A DNA stretch of 46,501 nt from contig CALWQV010000011.1 of NCBI GenBank assembly GCA_944383785.1, positions 1 through 46,501 on the forward strand, in the 5' to 3' direction. The notes beneath the pieces are model-generated. The model was not told where the DNA came from, did not search any database, and saw nothing but the letters and a program-made list of their open reading frames with translations. This document shows positions 33,583 to 41,224 of this stretch, in pieces (the first letter of the stretch is position 1; the number at the start of each line of letters is the position of its first letter). The DNA comes from an uncultured Enterocloster sp. Lineage in GTDB: Bacteria; Bacillota; Clostridia; Lachnospirales; Lachnospiraceae. The position numbers were made by a program, and so were the translations under genes.

Positions 33583-35661
33583 TTAAATCGAAGATGGCAC
33601 CGTCTGCCGTCTGCGCCGGCCGTTCCGCCTGCGGCCCGGGCCGGAATGTCCCTCCGGACTGCGGGCCCCAGCCGCGCTTCTGCCCGGGCTGCGGCTACCT
33701 GAACGCCTGCCTCCGTTTTTCCCTCTCTGGAAGCAGCGCTCGCAGATGGAAAAGGGATAATCCCAGGCCAGCTCTCTTCCGCAGAAAGAGCATTTGCGGG
33801 TGTAGCTGGAACATTCCTCCTTTAAAATCTGGCTAATTTTTCCTTCCGTCTCCCGCCGCTCTGCCGACAGGTTCTCCTTCTGAACCGGAAGACCCACCTT
33901 TCTGGAAAACTGGAAATACAAATCCAGCATTTTGTAGTAGCTCTCCAGATCGTACAGATCATCCCCCGGACTGTAGGGAAATTCCAGCTCGCTTACGTCC
34001 CGGTAGTCCCTACAGTAATCCCGCCACAAGTCCATCACCAGCTTATTGTCAATATCCACAGCGCAGGTAATCAGCTTGTAAATCTCCTGCTTGCTGTAGT
34101 CCTCCAGATCGTCATAATGGACGTCCGCGAAAATCTCATACAATGCCAAGAGCTCATCCACCTCCATCTTCTCATAGATGGCGGGGGCTTCCATACCGGC
34201 CCAGATTTTCACCAGCATATCAATAGAGGCAGGAAGGTTCAAAACCTGTTCCGGAAATCCTACATAAGCCTTTAAAAGAGGCACCGGAAAGCGCGAAAGG
34301 CCATCCTTAATCAGCTCCACATTGTCGACAGCCGCCACGAAACCTTCGTTGTACAGCCCAAAACGCCCGGCCCGGCCCGCGATCTGCTTGATCTCCTCCG
34401 GCATAAGATCCCTCCGGTTGACCCCATCGAATTTCCGCGTTTCCACAAAAACAATCCGCCGTATGGGGAGGTTTAGCCCCATGCCGATAGCGTCGGTACT
34501 GACCACCACCTCCGTCTCCTTTGCCAGGAAGCGGCGCACTTGCTCTCTTCTGGTGGCCGGAGGCAGGCTGCCGTAGATCACGCTGCTTTTGATCCCCATA
34601 GTTTCCAGATGGGCCGCCAGGGCGAGGACCGATTTCTTGGAAAATACGATCAGTGCGTCTCCCTTTTTCAAGTCCTTCCCCAGCACGTAAGGCTCTTCTT
34701 CCAGGGTCAGGCGGGTATTCCGCTTGTGGCGGACAATCCGGTACTGATCCCCGCAGCGGCGGATCATCTGCACAATAATGTCTTCCGCCTCAGGAGCCAT
34801 ACAAAGATGGATTTCCTCCGCCCTGATTCCCAGAATAGCCCTGGTCCAGTTGTGGCCCCGGTGGGGATCCGCCACCAGCTGGCATTCGTCGATCACCGCA
34901 ATATCGAAGTATTCGTGATCGTTCAGCATTTCCACCGTGCAGGCCTGGCAGACCGCCCCCGGAATCTCCAGCGTCTCTTCCCCCGTAATCATGGAACAGG
35001 GGACTCCCTCTGTGTTCATGCGGTCGTAAACCTCCAGGGCCAAAAGGCGCAGAGGCCCGAAGTAAGCCCCGTGAAGCCCTGTTTTCAGCCGCTCTAAGGC
35101 GTCGTGGGTCTTGCCGCTGTTGGTGGGGCCGATATGGAGGATAAACCTGCGGTTCATCTCCCTTGCCCCAGGATATTCCAATTCCGGCTTTTTCTGAATG
35201 GACTCCCGGATCCCCTTCTTGATGGTTTTGGGAACATAGAACAGCTGGTAGGCACGCTCCAGTGAATTACTTAAAAGATAGCGGTGGATTCCCTGCATTT
35301 TTAAAACCTGCTCCAGCTCCTGCACCGTTAAAGGAGGGAGAAATTCCAGATCCTTATCCGCCAACAGGAGGCAGAAATCCATAAGCTTTCTTTGCTGCCG
35401 CCTCCATTCCTCCCGCTGTTCCTCCGTCTTTGCACGCTGCTCCCGCCCCATGACAAAAGAGCAGGCCTTTGCCAGCATCGCGTGTATATCGTTCAGTTCA
35501 TTGGGTTTTGCTACCTGATCCAGCAGCTCCTGGTTCATCCGTTCCAGCCGGGACTTTAACTGCGCGGCGGTCATGGTACGGTAGCGCTTATTTACATTGC
35601 CGAAAAACAAATCCTGGTAGCAGGCTCCCAGGTATGCCCGGCTGTCGGTATACTCTTCCAC
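33583..35661 (-). CDS. Suv3-like superfamily 2 RNA helicase with zinc-ribbon tail
   Basis: A 692-residue helicase. After a helical N-terminal region (1-165) come motif I HIGPTNSGKTHDA (Walker A 178-184), FGPLRLLALEVYDRMN (Ia), the DEAH-box variant VIDECQLV (258-261), VIYGSLPP, and motifs V/VI VVVSTDAIGMGLNLPIRRI and QIAGRAGRFG. This is the pattern of Suv3/Ski2-like 3'-5' RNA helicases, the partner of exoribonucleases in mitochondria. At about 617-646 four cysteines in two CxxC pairs form a zinc ribbon (CSFCGREL, ICERCFQ), followed by a 45-residue Arg/Gly/Ser-rich basic tail suited to RNA binding. The start is a GTG with AGGAGGATAAAGGA upstream. It is grouped with a small unknown gene and a translational GTPase gene. 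Confidence 0.9.
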   Translation of the reverse strand: MEEYTDSRAYLGACYQDLFFGNVNKRYRTMTAAQLKSRLERMNQELLDQVAKPNELNDIHAMLAKACSFVMGREQRAKTEEQREEWRRQQRKLMDFCLLLADKDLEFLPPLTVQELEQVLKMQGIHRYLLSNSLERAYQLFYVPKTIKKGIRESIQKKPELEYPGAREMNRRFILHIGPTNSGKTHDALERLKTGLHGAYFGPLRLLALEVYDRMNTEGVPCSMITGEETLEIPGAVCQACTVEMLNDHEYFDIAVIDECQLVADPHRGHNWTRAILGIRAEEIHLCMAPEAEDIIVQMIRRCGDQYRIVRHKRNTRLTLEEEPYVLGKDLKKGDALIVFSKKSVLALAAHLETMGIKSSVIYGSLPPATRREQVRRFLAKETEVVVSTDAIGMGLNLPIRRIVFVETRKFDGVNRRDLMPEEIKQIAGRAGRFGLYNEGFVAAVDNVELIKDGLSRFPVPLLKAYVGFPEQVLNLPASIDMLVKIWAGMEAPAIYEKMEVDELLALYEIFADVHYDDLEDYSKQEIYKLITCAVDIDNKLVMDLWRDYCRDYRDVSELEFPYSPGDDLYDLESYYKMLDLYFQFSRKVGLPVQKENLSAERRETEGKISQILKEECSSYTRKCSFCGRELAWDYPFSICERCFQRGKNGGRRSGSRSPGRSAAGARSPEGHSGPGRRRNGRRRRQTVPSSI

Positions 35662-35679
35662 GCTGTTTCCTTTATCCTC

Positions 35680-36075
35680 CTATACCATCGTCGTATCCAC
35701 AAAATCCTCAAAACCGCTGATGCCAAATTCCCGGGCAATGGCATTGATGCCGTCCACAATCTCCTCCCTGGAATACCCGCTGGAATAAAGAAAATCATCG
35801 TCAAATTCATTCAAACCCAGATAAAAGGAAAGACCCATCTCCAAATAGGAGGCATCCCCCTGGGGAATGTCCTCAAAAAGCAGATTTTCCGCTTCGTTTA
35901 TCTCTCCCGCCTCCGCCATCGCCCTAAGACGGCGATATTTCGCCGCCACCGGATCATCCTGGCTTTCCTGGGCCGGCAGCTGGTAGTCCACCTCGTCCTT
36001 CCCCAGCGCCAGCCGGCCGATGGCCGTCACCAGATTTCCAATGGTTCTTAATACGTAATCATCTTGAAACGCCAT
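35680..36075 (-). CDS. Small acidic protein, uncharacterised (possibly DUF6483)
   Basis: A 131-residue acidic cytoplasmic protein without membrane segments or signal peptide. The N-terminus (FQDDYVLRTIGNLVTAIGRL, then ALGKDEVDY) is followed by a helical, tetratricopeptide-like region (YRRLRAMAEAGEINEAENLL, then SYLEMGLSFYLGLNEFDDDF) and EEIVDGINAIAREFGISGFE. I associate it with DUF6483 from memory; the function is unknown. It lies 18 bases upstream of the helicase gene and 21 bases after the GTPase gene, so it is probably co-translated with both. Confidence 0.75.
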   Translation of the reverse strand: MAFQDDYVLRTIGNLVTAIGRLALGKDEVDYQLPAQESQDDPVAAKYRRLRAMAEAGEINEAENLLFEDIPQGDASYLEMGLSFYLGLNEFDDDFLYSSGYSREEIVDGINAIAREFGISGFEDFVDTTMV

Positions 36076-36096
36076 ATTCCTGTTCTCCTTCTTGTC

Positions 36097-38058
36097 TTAC
36101 AGTCTGCTGTGGATATAAGTTTCCACCTGATCCCATGGGACGCTGAAGCCGGCGCCGTGGGAGCAGAACACGGAGGCGGAGGTATGCTCCGGATCCCCGT
36201 CCTTATTGTATCCCGAACCGGCAATCACCTCGTCCCCATTATGGCATGGAAAGTAGCCGGCATTTGCCGCAAATAAAGTAGCCTCTCCTTTTGTCATAGA
36301 AGCCAGCTCCTTTGGAAAATCCAAAAAACAAGCCACCGGGCCGCGGCCACGGATCACCGCCTGCTCCCCGTACTGCTCCATGGGAGAAAGCCTGGCGAAC
36401 CGCTTACTCATCTCGGCCAGAATCCTCCCCGCCATCTGGGCTGGCGCGGCCACCTCCAGATCATACCATGGCTCCAGAAGCACATTTTCCGCCTTCTCCA
36501 GACCCTGGCGGATGGCCCGGTACACGGCCTGTCGGAAATCCCCGCCCTCCGTGTGCTTTAAGTGGGCGCGTCCCGCCACCAGAATCACTTTCACATCCGT
36601 AAGGGGCGAACCGGTCAGGATTCCCCGGTGAACACGCTCAAAAACATGGGTGCGGATGAGGCTCTGATAATGAGCCGCCAGATCGTCCACATGGCAGCGG
36701 CTCTCAAAGGTAATGCCGCTCCCCGCCTCTCCCGGTTCCAGCCGCAGGCAGACTTCCGCATAGTGGCGCAGGGGCTCATAATGTCCGTAGCCCATCACCG
36801 GCTTTCCTATGGTTTCTTTATAAAGGACCCTTGGCTGGGAAAATGCCGTCAGAATCCCAAAGCGCTTCTGAATGACCTCCTTTAACACCTCCAGCTGGAT
36901 GGCTCCCATGACCTGGATGCAAAGCTGTTCGCTGCCATCCGCCATTTTCCGGCTCTGTGCCTTCAGCTCCGGCTCCTCATCCTCCAAAATTTTAAGAACC
37001 TCCAAAAGCCGGTGGGAATCCGTGCCATCCTCCGCCCTGACCCTGGCCTCCAGGGCGGGAACCGACCGTATGGGCCGTTTTTTTCCGAAATCCTCTCCCA
37101 GTATGGTCCCGCAGCCGGCCTTCTTTAATCCGGAAACTGCGATCAAATCTCCTGCCTGGGCATGCCTGCATGGAATCAGGCGGCTTCCCATCACCTGAAA
37201 CAGCTCATTGACCTTCTCTTCCTCTTCGTGAACCCGCACCGTATCCCTGGGCTGCAAAATGCCGGAAAGCACCTTCAAATACACCAGCCGCTTTCCGCTC
37301 CCATCTCTGCGCACCTTATAGGCCGCCGCCTGAAACATCCCCTGGGGATCGTATTCGCTCCGGGTAAGCTCCTGCAAAACCTGTAAAAATTCCGGAATCC
37401 CTTCGTCTCTCAGGGCGGAACCAGCCATGGCGGCAAATGCCTGGCCCTTTTTCATCAGCCGGGCAAGGGCCTCTTTGCCCTGGTCAGGATCGATGCCTCC
37501 CCCCAGATACTGCTCCATCATCTCTTCATCCCGCTCCGCCAGAAACTCCCCCACAGCGCCGTCAAAGGAAAAAGGGTTCTGCCCATCCAGGAAAACCACG
37601 TCCTCCGTCAGACGGCCGCACACCGATTCCAGAGTCCTCTGGATATCCGCGCCTTCCAGATCCATTTTATTAATAAAGAAGAATACCGGCTTTTCCCACT
37701 GCCTCAAAAGGCGAAACAGGGCCGCCGTTCTGGCGGACACGGCCGCGCTTGCGTCCAAAAGCACAACCGCGTAGTCCATCGCCTCCAGGGCCCGCTCCGT
37801 CTCCGCCCCGAAATCCGCGTGGCCCGGAGTATCCAGCAGGTAAAAACAGGTTTCTCCCCAGGTAAAAAAAGCCTGATCCGCGAAAATGGTGATTCCTCTC
37901 TGTTTCTCAATCTCATCCCCGTCCATCACCGTGTTCTGACGGTCCACCCGGCCGGCGCTGCGGATGGCGCCGCCGTGGTAGAGAAGCTGCTCCGAGAATG
38001 TAGTCTTTCCGGCGTCCACCTGGGCAAGCAGGCCGATGCATACTCGCTTTAATGCCAT
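36097..38058 (-). CDS. Tet(M)/EF-G-like translational GTPase
   Basis: A 653-residue translational GTPase related to ribosomal protection proteins. GTPase motifs are all present: G1 LLAQVDAGKTT, switch I QRGITIFAD, G3 DTPGHADF, G4 FINKMDLEG and G5 GSALRDEG. EF-G-like domains II, III, IV and V follow (ILQPRDTVRVHEEEEKVNEL, LCIQVMGAIQLEVLKEVIQK, LIRTHVFERVHRG). The organisation equals Tet(M) and Tet(O), but the C-terminal end (SVFCSHGAGFSVPWDQVETY) differs from the classical resistance proteins. It may rescue or protect ribosomes from an unknown stress or inhibitor; tetracycline resistance should not be assumed. It lies 21 bases from each neighbouring gene. Confidence 0.88.
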   Translation of the reverse strand: MALKRVCIGLLAQVDAGKTTFSEQLLYHGGAIRSAGRVDRQNTVMDGDEIEKQRGITIFADQAFFTWGETCFYLLDTPGHADFGAETERALEAMDYAVVLLDASAAVSARTAALFRLLRQWEKPVFFFINKMDLEGADIQRTLESVCGRLTEDVVFLDGQNPFSFDGAVGEFLAERDEEMMEQYLGGGIDPDQGKEALARLMKKGQAFAAMAGSALRDEGIPEFLQVLQELTRSEYDPQGMFQAAAYKVRRDGSGKRLVYLKVLSGILQPRDTVRVHEEEEKVNELFQVMGSRLIPCRHAQAGDLIAVSGLKKAGCGTILGEDFGKKRPIRSVPALEARVRAEDGTDSHRLLEVLKILEDEEPELKAQSRKMADGSEQLCIQVMGAIQLEVLKEVIQKRFGILTAFSQPRVLYKETIGKPVMGYGHYEPLRHYAEVCLRLEPGEAGSGITFESRCHVDDLAAHYQSLIRTHVFERVHRGILTGSPLTDVKVILVAGRAHLKHTEGGDFRQAVYRAIRQGLEKAENVLLEPWYDLEVAAPAQMAGRILAEMSKRFARLSPMEQYGEQAVIRGRGPVACFLDFPKELASMTKGEATLFAANAGYFPCHNGDEVIAGSGYNKDGDPEHTSASVFCSHGAGFSVPWDQVETYIHSRL

Positions 38059-38079
38059 ATACGCGTCTCTCCTCTGCTT

Positions 38080-39597
38080 CTACACTCTCCCATAAGCCTC
38101 CGCTAATTTCCGGCATCTGCGAAGGGTCTTCTCGTCCAGCTGCCCCTTAAGGAGCCGCCACCGCCAGTTTTTTCCGATGGTAGACGGTTCATTTGTCCTG
38201 GCCTCTGTTCCCAGTCCCAGGTAATCCTGCACCGGAATCACCGCCAGCTTTGCCACGCTCCTTAAGGCCAGCCGGATGAAATCCCAATGAACCTGATCCA
38301 CAGGCGTCAAGCTGTTGCCCAGATACTCAATGGAAAATTCCTTCTGCTCGATATCCATAGCCTTATACCAGCCGGCCAGCGTATCATTATCGTGGGTTCC
38401 CGTATAGACCACGCAGTTTTGTGTATAGTTATGAGGAAGGTAAGGGCTTCTCCCCCCCTCTTCAAAGGCAAATTCCAGCACCTTCATGCCGGGGAAGCCC
38501 GTTTCCTCTAAAAGCCGGTAAACGGACGGCGTCAAAAAGCCAAGATCCTCCGCGATGATGGGAAGCTCCTTCTGTCCAAAGTATTCCTCCATCTTCCGGA
38601 AAATCTCGATTCCCGGTCCCTGCTCCCATTTGCCGTTTACCGCCGTATCCTGACCATAGGGGATGCTGTAATACTCATCGAACCCTCTAAAATGATCCAC
38701 CCTCACAAGATCATAAAGAGAGAAGCAGTATTCCATCCGCTTCATCCACCACTGATAACCGGTTTTTCTGTGGTATTCCCAGTCATACAGGGGATTTCCC
38801 CACAGCTGGCCCGTAGCAGAAAACGCATCCGGCGGGCAGCCGGCAACGGCCTTTGGCCGCATATCCCCATCGAACTGGAACAGCTCCGGCCGGGCCCAGC
38901 TGTCCGCCCCGTCAAAAGCCACGTAGATAGGGATATCTCCCATAATCTGAATCCCCTGGCTGTTGGCGTAGCCTTTCAGCTTCTTCCACTGCTCTTCAAA
39001 TTTGATCTGCTGAAATTCATAAAAACCGATCTCATCGCTTAAAAGCTGCCCATACCGCGCCAATGCCTCCGGCCTGCGGATCCGGATTTCCTCATCCCAC
39101 AAATCCCAGCTGCGGGACTGGAAATGATCTTTAAGGGCCATATAAAAGCAGTATTCCCTGGTCTCCTCCCGCAGAAGCTCTGCTGCTTTCCGGTGGACCG
39201 CCCTGGTCCGTTCCTCCGCCGCTGTCTCAGAAAATGAGGCTTCTTTCCACCGTTCGTAGGCCTTTTTCAGCAGAGGAAATCGATTTTCATAAATCTTGTC
39301 ATAGGCGATTTTTTCCGGGTTCTCCCCGAAATCCGCCTCGCCGCACTCCTCCTCCGTCAGCAGCCCCTCTTCCACAAGGGTTTCCAAATCAATAAAATAG
39401 GGATTTCCCGCAAAAGCCGAGAAGGACTGGTACGGCGAATCCCCAAATCCGGTGGGCCCCAGGGGCAGAATCTGCCAAACCTGCTGGCCCGCCTCCTTTA
39501 ACTGGTCTACAAATTCATAAGCTTCCTTTGAAAATGCCCCGATGCCATACCTGGAAGGCAGGCTGGCAACGGGCAAAAGCATCCCGCATCTGCGCAT
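38080..39597 (-). CDS. malQ: 4-alpha-glucanotransferase
   Basis: A 505-residue GH77 amylomaltase/disproportionating enzyme that transfers alpha-1,4-glucan chains in maltodextrin and glycogen metabolism. The N-terminus LLPVASLPSRYGIG and QVWQILPLGPTGFGDSPYQS are typical, and the catalytic regions read LVRVDHFRGFDEYYSIP (nucleophile Asp), PIIAEDLGFLTP (acid/base Glu) and VYTGTHDNDTLAGWY. The start at 39597 is chosen from AAGGAGAACAATC and the family N-terminus; an upstream in-frame ATG at 39669 adds 24 unrelated residues. A promoter candidate lies upstream at 39636-39664. Confidence 0.95.
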   Translation of the reverse strand: MRRCGMLLPVASLPSRYGIGAFSKEAYEFVDQLKEAGQQVWQILPLGPTGFGDSPYQSFSAFAGNPYFIDLETLVEEGLLTEEECGEADFGENPEKIAYDKIYENRFPLLKKAYERWKEASFSETAAEERTRAVHRKAAELLREETREYCFYMALKDHFQSRSWDLWDEEIRIRRPEALARYGQLLSDEIGFYEFQQIKFEEQWKKLKGYANSQGIQIMGDIPIYVAFDGADSWARPELFQFDGDMRPKAVAGCPPDAFSATGQLWGNPLYDWEYHRKTGYQWWMKRMEYCFSLYDLVRVDHFRGFDEYYSIPYGQDTAVNGKWEQGPGIEIFRKMEEYFGQKELPIIAEDLGFLTPSVYRLLEETGFPGMKVLEFAFEEGGRSPYLPHNYTQNCVVYTGTHDNDTLAGWYKAMDIEQKEFSIEYLGNSLTPVDQVHWDFIRLALRSVAKLAVIPVQDYLGLGTEARTNEPSTIGKNWRWRLLKGQLDEKTLRRCRKLAEAYGRV

Positions 39598-39635
39598 GAT
39601 TGTTCTCCTTATTCCATCTGATTCTGTCTGATTCC

Positions 39636-39664
39636 AATATAGCACAGATATGCGGAAAAACAAA
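39636..39664 (-). promoter_or_regulatory. Promoter candidate for malQ and following genes
   Basis: On the minus strand TTTGTT (39659-39664) and TATATT (39636-39641) are 17 bases apart. Just downstream, the ten-base unit GAATCAGAYR occurs twice in tandem before the ribosome-binding site. Confidence 0.4.
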
Positions 39665-39678
39665 GGCAAAAATAATTC

Positions 39679-40263
39679 CTAAATCTGAATATTAGGGAAC
39701 AAATCATAGAGATTGTGTCCCAGCTTATCATCAAATTTTTTCTTCAGCTTTAGCGCCTCCACCAGATGATAGTGGGTATTCCTGTGAATTCCCTTTCGCA
39801 CTAGAAGGTCAATTAAGCGTTTTTCCATCGTCATAGTTTCAAAAATGCACATCAAATCACAGAGATTGATAATTTCCTCGTAGGTATTGTATGGATGCGC
39901 CCTCAACTTCTCGCAGCGCAGCGGATGCTCTTTGGGGATACCTCCCGCCTCGCATCGATAGTCCCCATTAATATAGGAATGTGTCATGCAAATCCAGGCG
40001 TCCTGCTCATCGATTCCCTGAGCCAGCAGATACTGAAATCCCAGTACATCGTGCCATTCCACATTATCCTCATTCAGATGCTTTCCAATATCATGGACAT
40101 ACCCCAAAGCTCTGGCGTAATCCGGCTCCTCCAGGCCGATGGCTTCGGCAATTACCGCCGCCGTATCTCCCACACAGATGCAATGACGGATAAAACCATC
40201 GTCTTTGGCCGCCTCCCGGGCATGTTCCAAAAGTTCCTTTGCCTTTTCTAATGTCAATCTCAT
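39679..40263 (-). CDS. HD-domain phosphohydrolase
   Basis: A 194-residue HD-superfamily protein. The first metal-binding His is in FIRHCICVGDTA (residue 27), the HD doublet is in LGYVHDIGKH (57-58), and later conserved His/Asp residues are in MTHSYINGDY and NLCDLMCIF. It resembles YqeK/nucleotidase-like HD hydrolases acting on nucleotides or dinucleotide phosphates, but the exact substrate is unclear. It is 61 bases after the MgtC-like gene, with a hairpin in the gap, and 81 bases before malQ. Confidence 0.85.
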   Translation of the reverse strand: MRLTLEKAKELLEHAREAAKDDGFIRHCICVGDTAAVIAEAIGLEEPDYARALGYVHDIGKHLNEDNVEWHDVLGFQYLLAQGIDEQDAWICMTHSYINGDYRCEAGGIPKEHPLRCEKLRAHPYNTYEEIINLCDLMCIFETMTMEKRLIDLLVRKGIHRNTHYHLVEALKLKKKFDDKLGHNLYDLFPNIQI

Positions 40264-40296
40264 AACGAATCATCCTTTCCTTAAAAATTCTGTAAC

Positions 40297-40326
40297 AGTT
40301 CAGGACGTCATATCTCGTTCTGAACT
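40297..40326 (-). terminator. Hairpin at the end of the MgtC-like gene
   Basis: AGTTCAG (40297-40303) and CTGAACT (40320-40326) are inverse copies that extend to about ten pairs with one mismatch; the MgtC-like stop codon is inside it. On the minus strand TTTTT follows about ten bases later, so it may be a weak terminator. Confidence 0.5.
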
Positions 40327-41032
40327 AAATTTCATGTATAAATCGTATTCCATCGATCCGGTTCAGTTCTTCCAGAATTTTATCATGTCTCTGTCTTTTC
40401 CCGAAGTCCAGCTCTACAATCGCGCATATATCCTTTTTGTACCACTTGTATTCGGACTTGCGGGTCAGGCTTTTCACCTGAATCTGCTTTTCGGAAAAGA
40501 AATCCAGAAGCCGGACCAGGAAATTCTCATCTGCTCCCTCCACGCAGAGCTTCATATAACGGGAGTTTCCATTGATTACCCGGTCCACCAGGGCGTAAAG
40601 GCCGGAAAAACCGCAGACCACCGCCGTTCCGGCCATTGCTCCAAAATAAAAGCCGGAGCCAATGGTAATTCCGATGGCCGCCGTCACCCAAAGAGCCGCC
40701 GCGGTAGTCAGGCCCTTCACCTGGTTGGCTCCCGTTACCATAATAGTGCCCGCACCCAAAAATCCGATGCCGCTGATAACCTGGGCCGCCAATCTGGCCG
40801 GATCGCCGCTCCCGCCGGATACATACTCGATGATATACTCATTGGTCACCATCACCATGGTCGCCCCGATACAGACCAGGGAAAATGTCTTCAATCCGGC
40901 GGGCCGCCCTTTAAGCCCTCTCTCAAACCCAATAATGCCACCGCAGACTGCGGCGCAGACCAGACGAATCAGCACAGAGCCCATAAAAGATTCCTCACTC
41001 ATCTCCCCCAGCCCAAGCAGCAAATCCACCAT
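40325..41032 (-). CDS. MgtC/SapB family membrane protein
   Basis: A 235-residue protein with an N-terminal MgtC membrane domain of four or five helices, including the conserved IIGFERGLKGRPAGLKTFSL and ISGIGFLGAGTIMV with GLTTAAALWVTAAIGI. A soluble C-terminal ACT-like domain of about 80 residues follows (YMKLCVEGADENFLVRLLDF). MgtC proteins are linked to growth in low magnesium and control of the F-type ATPase in pathogens; the role of the commensal homologues is less certain. RBS GGAGGTGCAGGT precedes the start. It is divergent from the sensor-kinase gene. Confidence 0.92.
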   Translation of the reverse strand: MVDLLLGLGEMSEESFMGSVLIRLVCAAVCGGIIGFERGLKGRPAGLKTFSLVCIGATMVMVTNEYIIEYVSGGSGDPARLAAQVISGIGFLGAGTIMVTGANQVKGLTTAAALWVTAAIGITIGSGFYFGAMAGTAVVCGFSGLYALVDRVINGNSRYMKLCVEGADENFLVRLLDFFSEKQIQVKSLTRKSEYKWYKKDICAIVELDFGKRQRHDKILEELNRIDGIRFIHEI

Positions 41033-41149
41033 ACCTGCACCTCCTAACCTTTACCACAGGTATATCATGAAAAAGCCGTTCATTTTTTTGCTGTTTTCTA
41101 TCATTTCCGTGCTATTTTCCGCAAAGCTCTTCCTCCCGCCCTGCCCTGC

Positions 41150-41158
41150 TGGTATAAT
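41150..41158 (+). promoter_or_regulatory. Extended -10 promoter of the two-component operon
   Basis: TGGTATAAT is a consensus TATAAT with a TGn extension; no good -35 box is present. Transcription would begin near 41165, 60 bases before the kinase start. Confidence 0.55.
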
Positions 41159-41224
41159 AGACGATCATAGAGAGAGCTGCGGGCAAACAGGCCCGCACCA
41201 TCCCAAAACAAGGAGTGATTTTCC

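Noticed and set aside
36097-38058. Calling the Tet(M)-like gene a tetracycline-resistance gene
   Set aside because: It is clearly divergent, sits among housekeeping-type genes with similar base composition, and lacks mobile-element flanks or a leader-peptide attenuator.
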